Of a stretch of 64,000 nucleotides of DNA, positions 1 through 9,700 are shown one piece after another; position 1 is the first letter of the stretch, and each line of letters starts with the position of its first letter. The position numbers were made by a program, and so were the translations under genes. The DNA lies in NCBI GenBank assembly GCA_965221635.1, contig OZ244902.1, positions 2,418,001-2,482,000 of the forward strand. The letters are read 5' to 3'. The notes beneath the pieces were generated by a model. That model was not told the DNA's origin and searched no databases. It was given only the letters and a program-made list of their open reading frames with translations. The stretch comes from JAAXHB01 sp965221635 (GTDB lineage: Bacteria; Actinomycetota; Acidimicrobiia; Acidimicrobiales; Aldehydirespiratoraceae).

Positions 1-2
1 TG

Positions 3-3000
3 ACGGTGACCAGCGGCGACACCACCACGGCGACGGTGAGCCCGGCAGAGCTGAAGTTCACCGCGCAGGACTACGCGACACCCAAACCGGTTACCGTGTC
101 CCCCGTTGACGATTCGGTTGCCGGTGACCGAACCGCCACGGTGACCATGGCGGCTTCCGGTGGCGACTACGAAGCCGTGAGCGGCACCGTGACCGTGACC
201 GTCGGCGACGACGACGCCGCGCTCACCGTGTCACCCGAGGCGCTGACCGTCACCGAGGGCGACGCCACCGGCGAGACGTTCACCGTTCGCCTCGCGGCCC
301 TGCCCAGCGGCACGGTCACCGTCACCTTGACGGTCGACAACACCACCGTTGCCTCGGTGAACCCCACAACGCTCACCTTCACAAACGCCAACTTCGCCGA
401 TCCGCAAACGGTGACCGTCACAGGCCTCGACAACACCACTCTCGGTAGTGGCGCCGCCACGGTCACCCTCACCGCAGCCGACGGTGGTTACACCGGTGCG
501 AGCGCCACGGTGGCTGTGACCGTGATCGATGACGACGCCGCGTTGATCTTGTCCACCGACACGCTGACCATCGACGAAGGCACCGAAGGCGCCCTCAACG
601 TGAGGCTCAGCACCCAGCCCACAGGCACGGTCACGGTCACGTTGACCAGTTCCGACACGGGCGCGGCAACGGTGAGCCCGGCCACGTTGGCGTTCACCGC
701 GGACGACTACCAAACCCCCAAGCCGGTGACGGTCACCGCGCTGCAGGACAACGACGCGGCCGACGAGTCGGTGACGGTGTCGCTGAGCCCGTCGGGTGGC
801 GATTACGGCAACGCCCGAGCCGACGTGAGTGTGTCGATCACCGATGACGAAACGGCGGGCATCGCCGTGTCGGTGTCTTCGCTGGCGCTCACCGAGGGTG
901 GCACCAACACGTTCACCGTGGCGTTGACCACCGAACCAACCGCTGAGGTGACCGTGACGGTGACCAGCGGCGACACCGGCGCGGTGACGGTGAGCCCGGC
1001 GCAGTTGACGTTCACCACCACCAACTGGGCCACCGCGCAAACCGTGACACTCACCGGGGTTCAAGACGACGACGACACCCACGAAACCGTGACCGTTTCG
1101 ATGAGCGCCACCGGCGGCGACTACCAGGGTGTGACCTCAACGGTGACCGCTCGGGTGGCCGACGACGAAGCCGCCGCGATCGTCGTGTCGGTGCTGTCGC
1201 TCACCTTGGCCGAGGGCGCATCGGACACCTTCGACGTGGTGCTCACCAAGCCGCCAACAGCCACGGTGACCGTGGCCGTCACCGTCGCCGCCGACGACGA
1301 CAACGACAACGCGGCCGCCACGGTGACACCGGCGCTGTTGACCTTCACCACCGCCAACTACAACACCGCGCAAACGGTGACCGTGACCGCCACCGAAGAC
1401 GCCGGCGCCGGTGACCGCAACACCATGATCGACCTGGCGGCAACCTCAACCGACAGCGACTACTCCGGGTTGACCGCGCAAGTTGCCCTCACGGTCACCG
1501 ACGACGACGCGGCGCTGGTGGTGTCGGCCACCACCGTGCAGGCAACCGAGAACCGGCCCGCGGAAACCTTCACCGTGAACCTGGCGGCCCGGCCCACAAG
1601 CAATGTGATTGTCACGATCACCAGCAGCGACCCCGAATCCGTGAGGGTGATCCCAAGCACCATGACGTTCACGCCGCTGGCCCACGCCAGAACCCAAACC
1701 GTGAACCTGGTGACCCCCAACGACGACGACGCCAACGACGAAAGGGTCACGGTGACCCTCACGTCCTCCGGTGGCGGCTACGACGGCCTCAGCCGCACGG
1801 TCACCGTGAACGTCACCGACGACGACACGGCCGGTTTTGTGCTCTCCGATGACGACCTCACCGTGCCCGAGGGCACCTCCACCACCTTCACGGTGGCGTT
1901 GGCCACCCAACCCGACAGCACCGTGACCGTCACGGTCGCCAGCGCGGACACCACCGCGGCGTCGGTGAACGAGCAAACGCCTGGAGATCCAGTGGTGTTG
2001 ACGTTCAGTCCGGACTCCTACACCCAAGCCCAGACCGTGACCGTGACCGGCGTGTCCGACACGAATCTGGGCCACAAGTCCACAACGTTGAACCTGACCG
2101 CTTCGGGAGGCGGCTACTCAGGCATCACCGGCACCGTCAACGTGGCCGTCACCGACGACGACGCCGCCATAGAGGTGTCCACCGCCAGTCTCACCATCAT
2201 CGAAGGCGAGACAGCCACCTTCGATGTCACCTTGAAGTCGCCACCAACCGGCCAGGTCACGATCAGCGTCGCCAGCACCAACCCGTTCGCCGCGATAGTG
2301 CTGCCCGAGACTCTGACGTTCAGCGCCGACAACTCCACCGTTGCCCAAACCATCACTGTGGCGGCCCTTGAGGACACCAACACCTCCAACGCCGTGTTGA
2401 GGGTGACCCTCACCGGATCCGGCGGCGGGTACGGCGCCATCACCAACAGGGTGAACGTGACCGTGCTCGACAACGACACCCCGGTGCTCCCCCCGATAGG
2501 TCCGCCGCCGCCGATCTTCGGGCCGGCGCCGACACTTGAGGCTTGCGACAGCCCCGCAATCCCCGATCCAGGATTCGGTGACGTGGACCCGAGGGGCGTT
2601 CACTATCCGGGGATCCGGTGCGTGGCCTACTACGGAATCACCAAGGGAACCGGTGACGGCACCACGTTCGATCCGTGGTCTTCGGTGAGCCGCTTCCAGA
2701 TGGCGTTGTTCATGTTGCGTCTCGCTCAGGTGACCGGCGTGACACTCAACGAAGGCTCAGCCGACCAGTTCGAGGACTTGGGCAACTTGTTCGAGGAGGG
2801 CCGCAACGCCATCGGAATGCTGGTGGCGTCGGGTCTGCTCAGAGGACGAAGCGAAACCCGATTCGAGCCGTACGCGCCGATGACTCGCTCGCAGATGGCG
2901 ATCATGATGGCCCGACTGTTGCGACGCCAAGGCACCTACACCTGGAGCGACAGGTCGAACTTCGTGGACGTGGACGCAATCGTTCCCCAGGAACACCAAC

Positions 3001-3155
3001 AAGCCATCACCTTGTTGCACGAACTGGGAATCGTTCAGGGCTTCGTGGGGCGCACCCACTTCGGCCCCTACCAGCCGGTGACCAGAGCCCAGATGGCCAC
3101 GATCATGGCTCGACTGCTCGACTCCGAGCTCCCACCAGTCACCAGGCTGTTCTAA
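3..3155 (+). CDS. Calx-beta-like repeat protein with C-terminal SLH modules (5' partial)
   Basis: The reading frame is open from the window edge, so the N-terminus and any signal peptide lie upstream. About eight repeats of roughly 100 residues are visible, the first one cut. Each begins with a VSxxSLTVxEG-like strand, contains VTVTVTSxDT and LTFTxxNWxTAQTVTV-like strands, and closes on an acidic DDD turn, as in Calx-beta-type beta sandwiches. After a Pro-rich linker (about residue 835) come three SLH-type modules, with GITKGTGDGTTFDPW followed by SRFQMALFMLRLA, then TRSQMAIMMARLL and TRAQMATIMARLL. The likely role is an exported protein anchored to the cell envelope through SLH. The same repeat family and nearly the same C-terminus occur in the giant protein at 34403-46657, so the two are paralogues flanking the polA-uvrC block. 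Ligand and function are unknown. Confidence 0.85.
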   Translation, partial: TVTSGDTTTATVSPAELKFTAQDYATPKPVTVSPVDDSVAGDRTATVTMAASGGDYEAVSGTVTVTVGDDDAALTVSPEALTVTEGDATGETFTVRLAALPSGTVTVTLTVDNTTVASVNPTTLTFTNANFADPQTVTVTGLDNTTLGSGAATVTLTAADGGYTGASATVAVTVIDDDAALILSTDTLTIDEGTEGALNVRLSTQPTGTVTVTLTSSDTGAATVSPATLAFTADDYQTPKPVTVTALQDNDAADESVTVSLSPSGGDYGNARADVSVSITDDETAGIAVSVSSLALTEGGTNTFTVALTTEPTAEVTVTVTSGDTGAVTVSPAQLTFTTTNWATAQTVTLTGVQDDDDTHETVTVSMSATGGDYQGVTSTVTARVADDEAAAIVVSVLSLTLAEGASDTFDVVLTKPPTATVTVAVTVAADDDNDNAAATVTPALLTFTTANYNTAQTVTVTATEDAGAGDRNTMIDLAATSTDSDYSGLTAQVALTVTDDDAALVVSATTVQATENRPAETFTVNLAARPTSNVIVTITSSDPESVRVIPSTMTFTPLAHARTQTVNLVTPNDDDANDERVTVTLTSSGGGYDGLSRTVTVNVTDDDTAGFVLSDDDLTVPEGTSTTFTVALATQPDSTVTVTVASADTTAASVNEQTPGDPVVLTFSPDSYTQAQTVTVTGVSDTNLGHKSTTLNLTASGGGYSGITGTVNVAVTDDDAAIEVSTASLTIIEGETATFDVTLKSPPTGQVTISVASTNPFAAIVLPETLTFSADNSTVAQTITVAALEDTNTSNAVLRVTLTGSGGGYGAITNRVNVTVLDNDTPVLPPIGPPPPIFGPAPTLEACDSPAIPDPGFGDVDPRGVHYPGIRCVAYYGITKGTGDGTTFDPWSSVSRFQMALFMLRLAQVTGVTLNEGSADQFEDLGNLFEEGRNAIGMLVASGLLRGRSETRFEPYAPMTRSQMAIMMARLLRRQGTYTWSDRSNFVDVDAIVPQEHQQAITLLHELGIVQGFVGRTHFGPYQPVTRAQMATIMARLLDSELPPVTRLF

Positions 3156-3259
3156 CTCCGCGCCTGACCCTGCCGGTAGCCCCGCCGCGCCGCGGGATTC
3201 TCTGCCGCATTGGTTGAGGGTGGCGCTGCGCGGCGCGGTGTGAGTCTCAGACGAAGCGC

Positions 3260-3304
3260 GGCGCCTGGACCTGTGGCGCCTGGCCCTGCGGCGCCTGGGC
3301 CTGC
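3260..3304. repeat. 15-bp tandem repeat x3 upstream of polA
   Basis: Three consecutive 15-bp units (GGCGCCTGGACCTGT, GGCGCCTGGCCCTGC, GGCGCCTGGGCCTGC) lie between the SLH gene and polA. They end 20 bp before the proposed polA -10 box. This belongs to the same class of short degenerate tandem repeats seen at other gene junctions in this window. Confidence 0.85.
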
Positions 3305-3323
3305 GCCCGTGAGCGTCGGGGCG

Positions 3324-3329
3324 TAGATT
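3324..3329 (+). promoter_or_regulatory. TAGATT -10 box of polA, leaderless arrangement
   Basis: TAGATT fits the actinobacterial TANNNT -10 pattern and is followed by 7 nt and then the ATG at 3337. Transcription would therefore start at or next to the start codon. No convincing -35 is seen. The same spacing recurs at uvrB, uvrA, gap and secG. Confidence 0.55.
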
Positions 3330-3336
3330 CGATGTG

Positions 3337-6081
3337 ATGTCCAAGGTGATGCTGATAGACGGCCACTCGCTGGCGTATCGGGCTTTCTTCGCGCTGCCCA
3401 CCGACATCGCCACCGCTTCGGGGCAGGTCACCAACGCCGTGTACGGGTTCACGTCGATGCTTTTGAACTTGTGGCGAGACCACGACCCGGACCGGATCGT
3501 GGTGGTGTTCGACCGGCCCGAACCGACGTTTCGTCACGAGATCTTCGGCGAGTACAAGGCGCAGCGCGATTCGGCGCCGGACATTCTGCGCCAGCAAATG
3601 GGCTTGCTGCGCGAGATGGTGGACGCCCTCGGGCTGCCCACCGCGGAAGCCGCAGGGTTCGAAGCCGACGACGTGATCGCCACCCTGGCCACCCAGGCAC
3701 GAGACGCCGCCGACGACGTGATCGTGGTTACCGGCGACCGTGACTCCTACCAGCTCGTGGAAGACCCCCACGTGAAGGTGCTCTACAACCGCCGAGGAGT
3801 GTCCGATTACGTGCTCTACGACGAGGCCGGGATCCTGGAGCGCACCGGGGTTCGGCCCGTCGATTACGTGAGCTTCGCGGCGCTTCGTGGCGACACCAGC
3901 GACAACCTGCCCGGCGTTCCCGGCGTGGGGGAGAAGACCGCCGCCCGCCTCGTGAACGAAAAGGGCGGCGTGCCCGAAATCCTCGAAGCGTTGGACGACT
4001 ACACGCCACGGTTGCGCGAGAACCTCGCCGCGAGCGCCGAGCAGGTGAAGGTGAACGCCGAGGTGATGACCCTCGTGCGAGACGTTCCCCTCGAACACGG
4101 CCTAGGCGACCTGGCCATGCAAGCCCCCGACACCGAACAGGTGCGCAAACTGTTCGACTTCCTGGAGTTCCGCAGCCTGCATCCCCGGCTGGCGGAGATA
4201 CCCAGGGGAGTGTTCGACGATGTGGGCGCACCGGCGGACAGCGCAGTGCTGCCCGAACCGAAAGTCACCGTGTGCGACACCGGCGATGAGGCCGCTGCGG
4301 CGTTGCGCACGCTCGCCGAACAGCCCGCCGACACGCCCCTGGCCGCTGCCACGCCCCACGAAGGGCTCGACGCCGGCCTTGCTTTGGTGGCCGACCAGGC
4401 GGACGCGAGCGTGGTTTTTATTGGTGGGACCGTGCTTTCTCAGCCGCCGGTGATGGAGGCTCTCGGGGAGCTGGTGCGACGGCCCCCTGATGGCGAGGGC
4501 GTCCGCGACGCTGCCCGGGCAGGTGAACGAACCGACATCGCCGGGCCGGCACGCAGGTTGGTGTTGCACGGCGCCAAGCCGGTTATCCGCGGACTGCTTG
4601 ATCGTGGCATCGACATGGCCGACCCGCTGCTCGACACACGCCTCGCCGCTTACCTGCTGGATCCAGCCGACACGCGCTACGAGCTCGAAGTGCTGCTGAT
4701 GCGCTACGCCGGGATCGCAGTGGACTCCCAGCCCGCGCCGCAAGGTCAACTCGATCTCACAGCCGAGGAAGCAACCGACACCCCAACAGAAACCGCGCGA
4801 GCGGCACTGGCGGTGAGCCACCTGGCGGGGCCGTTGCGTGAAGCGCTGCAAGACCAAGGCCTGGCGCACCTCAACGACGACGTGGAGGTGCCGCTGGTGC
4901 GGGTGTTGGCCCGCATGGAGCAAATCGGCATCGGCGTGGATCCGGCAGTGCTCACCCGCATTCGTGACGAGCTGCGCGTGGCGGCAGCGGAGATGCGCAG
5001 CCAGGTGATCGCCGACGCCGGTCACGACTTCAACGTGAACTCGCCCCAGCAACTCGGCAGGGTGCTGTTCGAGGAGTTGGGCCTCACCCCGCTCAAGCGC
5101 ACCAAAACCGGTTACTCCACCGACGCACGCTCCCTGGAGCGGCTGCGAGACGAGCATCCCATTGTGAGCAACCTCATGGAGTACCGGGAGTTGGAGAAGC
5201 TGCGCTCCACTTACGGCGAGGGCTTGCTGGCAGAGGTGGGCCCCGGTGATCGCATTCGGGCCACGTTCAACCAAACGGTTGCCCGCACCGGAAGGCTCAG
5301 CTCCGACGCCCCGAACCTGCACAACATTCCGGTGCGCAGCGAACGAGGACGGGTGTTCCGCACAGCTTTTGTGGCCAGGGACGGCTTCCGCTTGCTGGTG
5401 GCGGACTACAACCAGATCGAGCTCCGCTGCATAGCGCACCTGGCCGGCGATCCTGGTCTGATCGCCGCGTTCGAGGCCGGTGACGACATTCACACCGCCA
5501 CAGCGGCGCAGGTGTTCGGCATCGACCCCGACGAGGTCGGCACAGCCGAACGCTCAAAGGCCAAGATGGTGTCCTACGGCCTGGCCTACGGAATGGAGGC
5601 CTACGGGCTCGGTCAGCGTCTCAACATCGCCACCTCTGAAGCCGCCGAGATCCTCGACGCGTACTTCGCGGCGTTCCCGGCGGTGCGCGAGTACATGCGC
5701 AACACCGTGGACGAGGCCCGTAGCCGGGGCTACACCGAGACGCTGTTCGGTCGGCGCCGCCAGATCCCCGAACTCGCGAGCCGCAACGCCCGCATCCGCC
5801 AGGCAGGGGAACGTCAAGCCATGAACGCGGGGATTCAAGGCCTCGCCGCGGACATTTTCAAGGTGGCGTTGGTGCGTCTCGATCGTGGGATTGAGGCCAC
5901 CGGGTTGGTGTCGCGCATCGTGTTGCAGGTTCACGACGAGATCATCGTGGAGGCCCCCGACGCGGAAGTGGAAGAAGCCATGGCGCTCACCCGTGATGTG
6001 ATGAGCGGCGCGTTCGAGCTGCGGGTGCCCCTTGAGGTGAACTTGAGCGTGGGCCGCACCTGGGCTGACTCCAAAGGCTGA
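3337..6081 (+). CDS. polA: DNA polymerase I
   Basis: 914 residues from ATG 3337; an in-frame GTG lies one codon earlier at 3334. Residues 1 to about 290 are the 5'-3' exonuclease/FEN domain (IDGHSLAYRAFF, EADDVIATLA, TGDRDSYQLV, GDTSDNLPGVPGVGEKTA). The middle third should be the proofreading fold but shows no DxE exonuclease motif, so 3'-5' activity is probably lost, as in other actinobacterial Pol I. The polymerase domain has motif A (DYNQIELR, near 690), motif B (KMVSYGLAYGM, near 741) and motif C (QVHDEI, near 864). The role is Okazaki-fragment processing and gap filling after excision repair, which suits a neighbourhood that also holds uvrA, uvrB and uvrC. The start is supported by the TAGATT box 7 nt upstream. 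Confidence 0.97.
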   Translation: MSKVMLIDGHSLAYRAFFALPTDIATASGQVTNAVYGFTSMLLNLWRDHDPDRIVVVFDRPEPTFRHEIFGEYKAQRDSAPDILRQQMGLLREMVDALGLPTAEAAGFEADDVIATLATQARDAADDVIVVTGDRDSYQLVEDPHVKVLYNRRGVSDYVLYDEAGILERTGVRPVDYVSFAALRGDTSDNLPGVPGVGEKTAARLVNEKGGVPEILEALDDYTPRLRENLAASAEQVKVNAEVMTLVRDVPLEHGLGDLAMQAPDTEQVRKLFDFLEFRSLHPRLAEIPRGVFDDVGAPADSAVLPEPKVTVCDTGDEAAAALRTLAEQPADTPLAAATPHEGLDAGLALVADQADASVVFIGGTVLSQPPVMEALGELVRRPPDGEGVRDAARAGERTDIAGPARRLVLHGAKPVIRGLLDRGIDMADPLLDTRLAAYLLDPADTRYELEVLLMRYAGIAVDSQPAPQGQLDLTAEEATDTPTETARAALAVSHLAGPLREALQDQGLAHLNDDVEVPLVRVLARMEQIGIGVDPAVLTRIRDELRVAAAEMRSQVIADAGHDFNVNSPQQLGRVLFEELGLTPLKRTKTGYSTDARSLERLRDEHPIVSNLMEYRELEKLRSTYGEGLLAEVGPGDRIRATFNQTVARTGRLSSDAPNLHNIPVRSERGRVFRTAFVARDGFRLLVADYNQIELRCIAHLAGDPGLIAAFEAGDDIHTATAAQVFGIDPDEVGTAERSKAKMVSYGLAYGMEAYGLGQRLNIATSEAAEILDAYFAAFPAVREYMRNTVDEARSRGYTETLFGRRRQIPELASRNARIRQAGERQAMNAGIQGLAADIFKVALVRLDRGIEATGLVSRIVLQVHDEIIVEAPDAEVEEAMALTRDVMSGAFELRVPLEVNLSVGRTWADSKG

Positions 6082-6115
6082 CCCGCGGGCCTGACGAAAA
6101 ACGGCGGCAGGGCAG

Positions 6116-6121
6116 TAGCCT
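6116..6121 (+). promoter_or_regulatory. TAGCCT -10-like box upstream of rpsA
   Basis: TAGCCT at 6116-6121 has the same form as the -10 boxes of gap and secG. Here it sits 75 nt before the GTG at 6197, so this mRNA would have a leader of about 65 nt or a different start. A CTGACG at 6091-6096 is a weak -35 candidate with a long 19-nt spacer. Confidence 0.35.
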
Positions 6122-6196
6122 CGTCTTGTTCAAACTGCGCCACGCGCCCCCGGCGTGCGCCGCCGTGTCCTGGCCGTCAAACAATCGAGACTAACC

Positions 6197-7657
6197 GTGA
6201 CCGACACTGCCCTTTCTGATGTAGCTGCGCCTGAAGCTCCTGCCGAGTCTCTCGCTGAGGCTCTGGCTGAGAGCCTCGCCGAGACTGCCTCTGAGGCGCC
6301 CCCTGGCACACCTTCTCAGACACACACTGTGCCTGAGGTGGCCGACATGGGTTCCTTCGCCGAGGATGGAAGCTACATACCCCGAGAGATCGTGTCCTAT
6401 GACCTGGGCGACGCCGATCTCGACGAGGTTTACACCTCGTCGATGGTGACCGTTGTTGACGGTCAGATCGTGGAGGGAACGATCGTGCGCATCGACCGTG
6501 AGGAGGTGTTGCTCGACATCGGTTACAAGTCCGAAGGGGTGATACCGGCCCGCGAGTTGAGCATCCGACACGACGTGGATCCTTCCGAGATTGTCGCCAT
6601 GGGAGACAACGTCGAGGCGCTGGTGATTTCCCGTGAGGACAAGGAAGGCCGTCTGATCCTGTCCAAGAAGCGGGCCCAGTACGAACGGGCCTGGGGCAAG
6701 ATCGAAACTCTCAAGGAAGAGGGCACCCCGGTGGATGGCCAGGTGATCGAGGTCGTGAAGGGCGGGCTGATCGTGGACATCGGCCTGCGTGGTTTCATGC
6801 CCGCGTCGCTGGTGGAGCAGCGCCGAGTGCGTGACCTGCAGCCGTATGTGGGCATGGAGATCAAGGCCAAGATCATCGAGTTGGACAAGAACCGCAACAA
6901 CGTTGTGCTCAGCCGCCGAGCCTGGCTGGAGGAGAGCTTGCGTGAGCAGCGCGAGACTTTCCTGGACAACCTCAAGCCTGGCGAGATTCGTGACGGCAAG
7001 GTTTCCTCGGTGGTGCATTTCGGCGCGTTCGTGGACTTGGGAAGCATGGACGGCCTGATCCACGTGTCCGAGCTGTCCTGGAAGCACGTGGATCATCCCA
7101 GCGCGGTGGTGTCCGCCGGTGACGAGGTGCGGGTGCAGGTGTTGGAAGTGGATCGTGGGCGTGAGCGGATCAGCTTGTCGTTGAAGGCCACCCAGCAGGA
7201 TCCGTGGCAGGAGTTCGCCGCCACTCACCAGGTGGGCGAGCTGGTTTACGGGCGGATCACCAAGCTGGTGCAGTTCGGTGCGTTCGTGCAGGTGGGCGAC
7301 GGCATCGAGGGCCTGGTTCACATTTCGGAAATGTCCGCGCATCACGTGGAGATGCCCGAGCAGGTGGTCACCCCCGGTGAGGAGCTGTGGGTGAAGATCA
7401 TCGACCTTGATCAGCAGCGCCGCCGGATCAGCTTGTCCATCAAGCAGGCCGCCGAGGGTGGCGTGGTGGCCGCCGAGTATCAGGAGCACTTCGGGGATCA
7501 CGCCTTCGACGAGGAGGGCAACTACATCGGCGTCGCCACAGAAGGCCGCCAAGCCTGGGAGGAACTCTTCGACGACCCGGACGCAGACTCCGACCCCGAC
7601 GCGGATGCCTCCTCCGCTGAAGCCGGCGAAGACCAGGACGAAGAACCCCAGTCCTAG
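6197..7657 (+). CDS. rpsA: 30S ribosomal protein S1
   Basis: 486 residues from GTG 6197. The frame is open from GTG 6155, and ATG 6347 is a third candidate, so the start is uncertain. Four S1/OB-fold repeats follow one another (about residues 89-155, 175-240, 262-330 and 348-415), for example GTIVRIDREEVLLDIGYKSE, GFMPASLVEQR, GAFVDLGSMDGLIHVSELSW and GAFVQVGDGIEGLVHISEMS. Four repeats is the usual actinobacterial form, against six in E. coli. The C-terminus is an acidic Asp/Glu-rich tail. The N-terminal extension is Ala/Glu-rich with internally repeated AESLAEALAESLAE. The protein binds mRNA on the small ribosomal subunit and aids initiation. It lies between polA and coaE, a common actinobacterial order. 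Confidence 0.95.
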   Translation: MTDTALSDVAAPEAPAESLAEALAESLAETASEAPPGTPSQTHTVPEVADMGSFAEDGSYIPREIVSYDLGDADLDEVYTSSMVTVVDGQIVEGTIVRIDREEVLLDIGYKSEGVIPARELSIRHDVDPSEIVAMGDNVEALVISREDKEGRLILSKKRAQYERAWGKIETLKEEGTPVDGQVIEVVKGGLIVDIGLRGFMPASLVEQRRVRDLQPYVGMEIKAKIIELDKNRNNVVLSRRAWLEESLREQRETFLDNLKPGEIRDGKVSSVVHFGAFVDLGSMDGLIHVSELSWKHVDHPSAVVSAGDEVRVQVLEVDRGRERISLSLKATQQDPWQEFAATHQVGELVYGRITKLVQFGAFVQVGDGIEGLVHISEMSAHHVEMPEQVVTPGEELWVKIIDLDQQRRRISLSIKQAAEGGVVAAEYQEHFGDHAFDEEGNYIGVATEGRQAWEELFDDPDADSDPDADASSAEAGEDQDEEPQS

Positions 7658-7738
7658 CCACTCTGAGCCTTACGCTCTCGCTCGTCCTGCGGGCGAATCC
7701 GACAACTGTGTCTACGTGCTGGGATCACTTGGGCGCTG

Positions 7739-8362
7739 ATGCCTGAGATTGGGCTGACGGGGGGCATCGGCTCGGGCAAGTCCACTGTGGCGGCCGGGCT
7801 GGTGGCCCGGGGCGCGCTGCTCATCGACGCGGATGTGATCGTTCACGATCTGCAAGCACCGGGCAAGCCGGTGTTCGAGGCGATGGTGCAACGCTGGGGC
7901 CCGGTGGTGGTGGCCGACGACGGCACCCTGAACCGGGGCGCGGTGGCCGAGATCGTGTTCGCCGACGCAGAGGAACTGGCGGCGCTCAACTCGATTGTGC
8001 ATCCCGCGGTGGCCACCGAGATGAAAGCCCGCCGCCAGGCAGCATCCGAGACGCTGGGAGACAGTGGGGTGGTGGTGCTCGACATTCCGCTGCTGGTGCC
8101 CGCCGACGGTGAGCCAATAGCAAAGCGCTACCGAGACCTGAGCGGAATAGTCGTGGTGGACGCCCACCCCGAAGTGGCGGTGGAACGCCTGGTGGCAAAC
8201 CGCGGTTTCAGCGAGGAAGACGCCAGAGCCCGCGTGGCCCGTCAAGCAAGCCGCGAAAGCCGCCTGGCAGTGGCCGACTTCGTGATCGACAACAACGGCC
8301 CGGTAGAGAGCCTCGAACCCCAACTAAACGCCTGCTGGCACTGGGCCCTGTCACTGAACTGA
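7739..8362 (+). CDS. coaE: dephospho-CoA kinase
   Basis: 207 residues, the normal length for CoaE. It phosphorylates the ribose 3'-hydroxyl of dephospho-CoA in the last step of CoA synthesis. The P-loop is GGIGSGKST at residues 8-16. It is followed by the family's IDADVIVHDL (DAD motif), LNSIVHPAV, and LDIPLLVPAD in place of the usual P-L-L-F/E segment, with the lid region ARVARQASRESRLAVADFVIDN. The gene lies 81 bp after rpsA in the same direction, the conserved rpsA-coaE pair. It ends convergently with the sugar kinase. Confidence 0.96.
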   Translation: MPEIGLTGGIGSGKSTVAAGLVARGALLIDADVIVHDLQAPGKPVFEAMVQRWGPVVVADDGTLNRGAVAEIVFADAEELAALNSIVHPAVATEMKARRQAASETLGDSGVVVLDIPLLVPADGEPIAKRYRDLSGIVVVDAHPEVAVERLVANRGFSEEDARARVARQASRESRLAVADFVIDNNGPVESLEPQLNACWHWALSLN

Positions 8363-8376
8363 CCCGCCAACGCATC

Positions 8377-8397
8377 CGGAGATCGCAGCACTCTCCG
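8377..8397. terminator. possible bidirectional terminator hairpin
   Basis: CGGAGA and TCTCCG pair around a 9-nt loop in the 78-bp gap between the convergent coaE and sugar-kinase genes. There is no T-run, so this is only a weak candidate based on location. Confidence 0.25.
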
Positions 8398-8440
8398 AGC
8401 GTCCTGCTTCGGAGTCGCAGCCGGTCGAGTGATCGTTGCT

Positions 8441-9454
8441 TCAGGCGCCGTGGGGTGGGTGCGGGTAGGTGATTTGCTGCCACTGGGCGGCGTCTGCGTC
8501 CAGCATCTCTTCGATCGTTTCGGGTGCGGGGAGTTCGCCCACGTCTGTCGGGCAGCCGATCGAGCTCATCGCCACTATGTGCCCCAGTCGAAGGCATCGG
8601 TTGAGTTGGTCCGGGTGTCGCAGGATTCCGCAAAGGAGTCCCGCGGCGAAAGCGTCACCGGCGCCTCTGGGCACCACGACCGGGCCGCGCAACGACGGCT
8701 CGAAGCACTGGCCTTCCCTGCTGTACGCGTAAGCGCCGTTGGCTTCGTCCTTCACCACCACAAGGCCCGTGCGGTCAAACACCGACCGCAGCGCCGCCGG
8801 ATCGGCCACTCCCCAGATCTCCTCGGCTTCGTCACGGCCCACCAGAACAACGTCCGCGAGGTTGCCAAGCTCGGCGAACAGTTCCGTCGGGGGGCCGTCT
8901 GGCCACAAGGCAGGCCGCCAGTTCACATCGAAGGACTTCAGCGCGTCCGACGGGGTGGAAAGCAAGGCACGCACCAGCTCCAGACATCCCTGCGACAAGG
9001 CAGGAGTGATGCCGGTGAGGTGCAACATGCGGGTGTTCAAGCACGCCTCCACCGGCACCGTCTCCGGACTCATGAACGAAGCCGCCGAGCCGCGGCGGTA
9101 GTACTGCACCCGGTGTTGATGCTCGGCCGAGTCCCGCAGCATCACCCCCGTGGGAGCGCTCTCGCTGAACTGAACCGCGGAGGTGTCCACGCCGCTGTCG
9201 GCGATCACACCATGAACCAGCGACCCCGCCATGTCACGCCCCAGGCGGCTGATCCAGCCACTGCGAAACCCCAAGGCGGCGCCGTAACGGGCCACGTTGG
9301 ACTCGGCACCCGCAATATCCGAACCGAAAGTGTGCTCCGCCAAATCGGAGCCCAAGCCGTCCGCCGTCGGCCCCGACCCCGAAGGCTGCCGGTAGAGCGC
9401 CAACATCGTCTCACCAACAGCGACCAAATCAAACCGCCCCACCATCACCCCCAC
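8441..9454 (-). CDS. PfkB-family sugar kinase, likely 2-keto-3-deoxy-gluconate/galactonate type
   Basis: 337 residues from 9454; an ATG four codons inside gives a start nearer the conserved FDLVAVGETMLAL. The ribokinase/PfkB fold is shown by the N-terminal VAVGETM strand, the GAESNVARYGAALGF substrate-lid region and the C-terminal signature PRGAGDAFAAGLL, whose GAGD holds the catalytic Asp and anion hole. It follows a FadR-type regulator on the same strand and is divergent from a galactonate-dehydratase-like gene. That context favours phosphorylation of 2-keto-3-deoxygalactonate or -gluconate. Substrate assignment is inference, since the fold alone does not distinguish KDG, fructose or ribose kinases. 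No cognate aldolase is in the window. Confidence 0.88.
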   Translation of the reverse strand: MGVMVGRFDLVAVGETMLALYRQPSGSGPTADGLGSDLAEHTFGSDIAGAESNVARYGAALGFRSGWISRLGRDMAGSLVHGVIADSGVDTSAVQFSESAPTGVMLRDSAEHQHRVQYYRRGSAASFMSPETVPVEACLNTRMLHLTGITPALSQGCLELVRALLSTPSDALKSFDVNWRPALWPDGPPTELFAELGNLADVVLVGRDEAEEIWGVADPAALRSVFDRTGLVVVKDEANGAYAYSREGQCFEPSLRGPVVVPRGAGDAFAAGLLCGILRHPDQLNRCLRLGHIVAMSSIGCPTDVGELPAPETIEEMLDADAAQWQQITYPHPPHGA

Positions 9455-9700
9455 GCCCTTCGCTCATGTCCGCCGTGGGTTCCAGAACCGCCTCTGGTGC
9501 AAGGCCCGACGTTGCGTGCGGGCGGCCTGTGGCTCGCTGTTCGTCCGTGGTGAAGTGCCAAAGGCGGGTGGCGTTCCGAGGCGGTCGTTCGGTCAGTGCT
9601 TGTCACTGGCCTCCGCTTGTGTCTCTGGCTCAATGCCTGCACCGGTGCCATGTCGGTGAGATCGGTCGATTGGCGCCAGTTGGGCCGCAGGTCGTGACGT

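Noticed and set aside
231..2603. Long minus-strand open frames opposite the first Calx-beta gene
   Set aside because: They follow from the repetitive GC-rich plus-strand codons (GTG ACC reads as GGT CAC); products are Gly/His/Arg-rich with no fold signature.
4102..5493. 463-codon minus-strand frame inside polA
   Set aside because: The plus strand encodes all Pol I motifs across this stretch; the minus product is His/Gln/Val-rich with no family resemblance.
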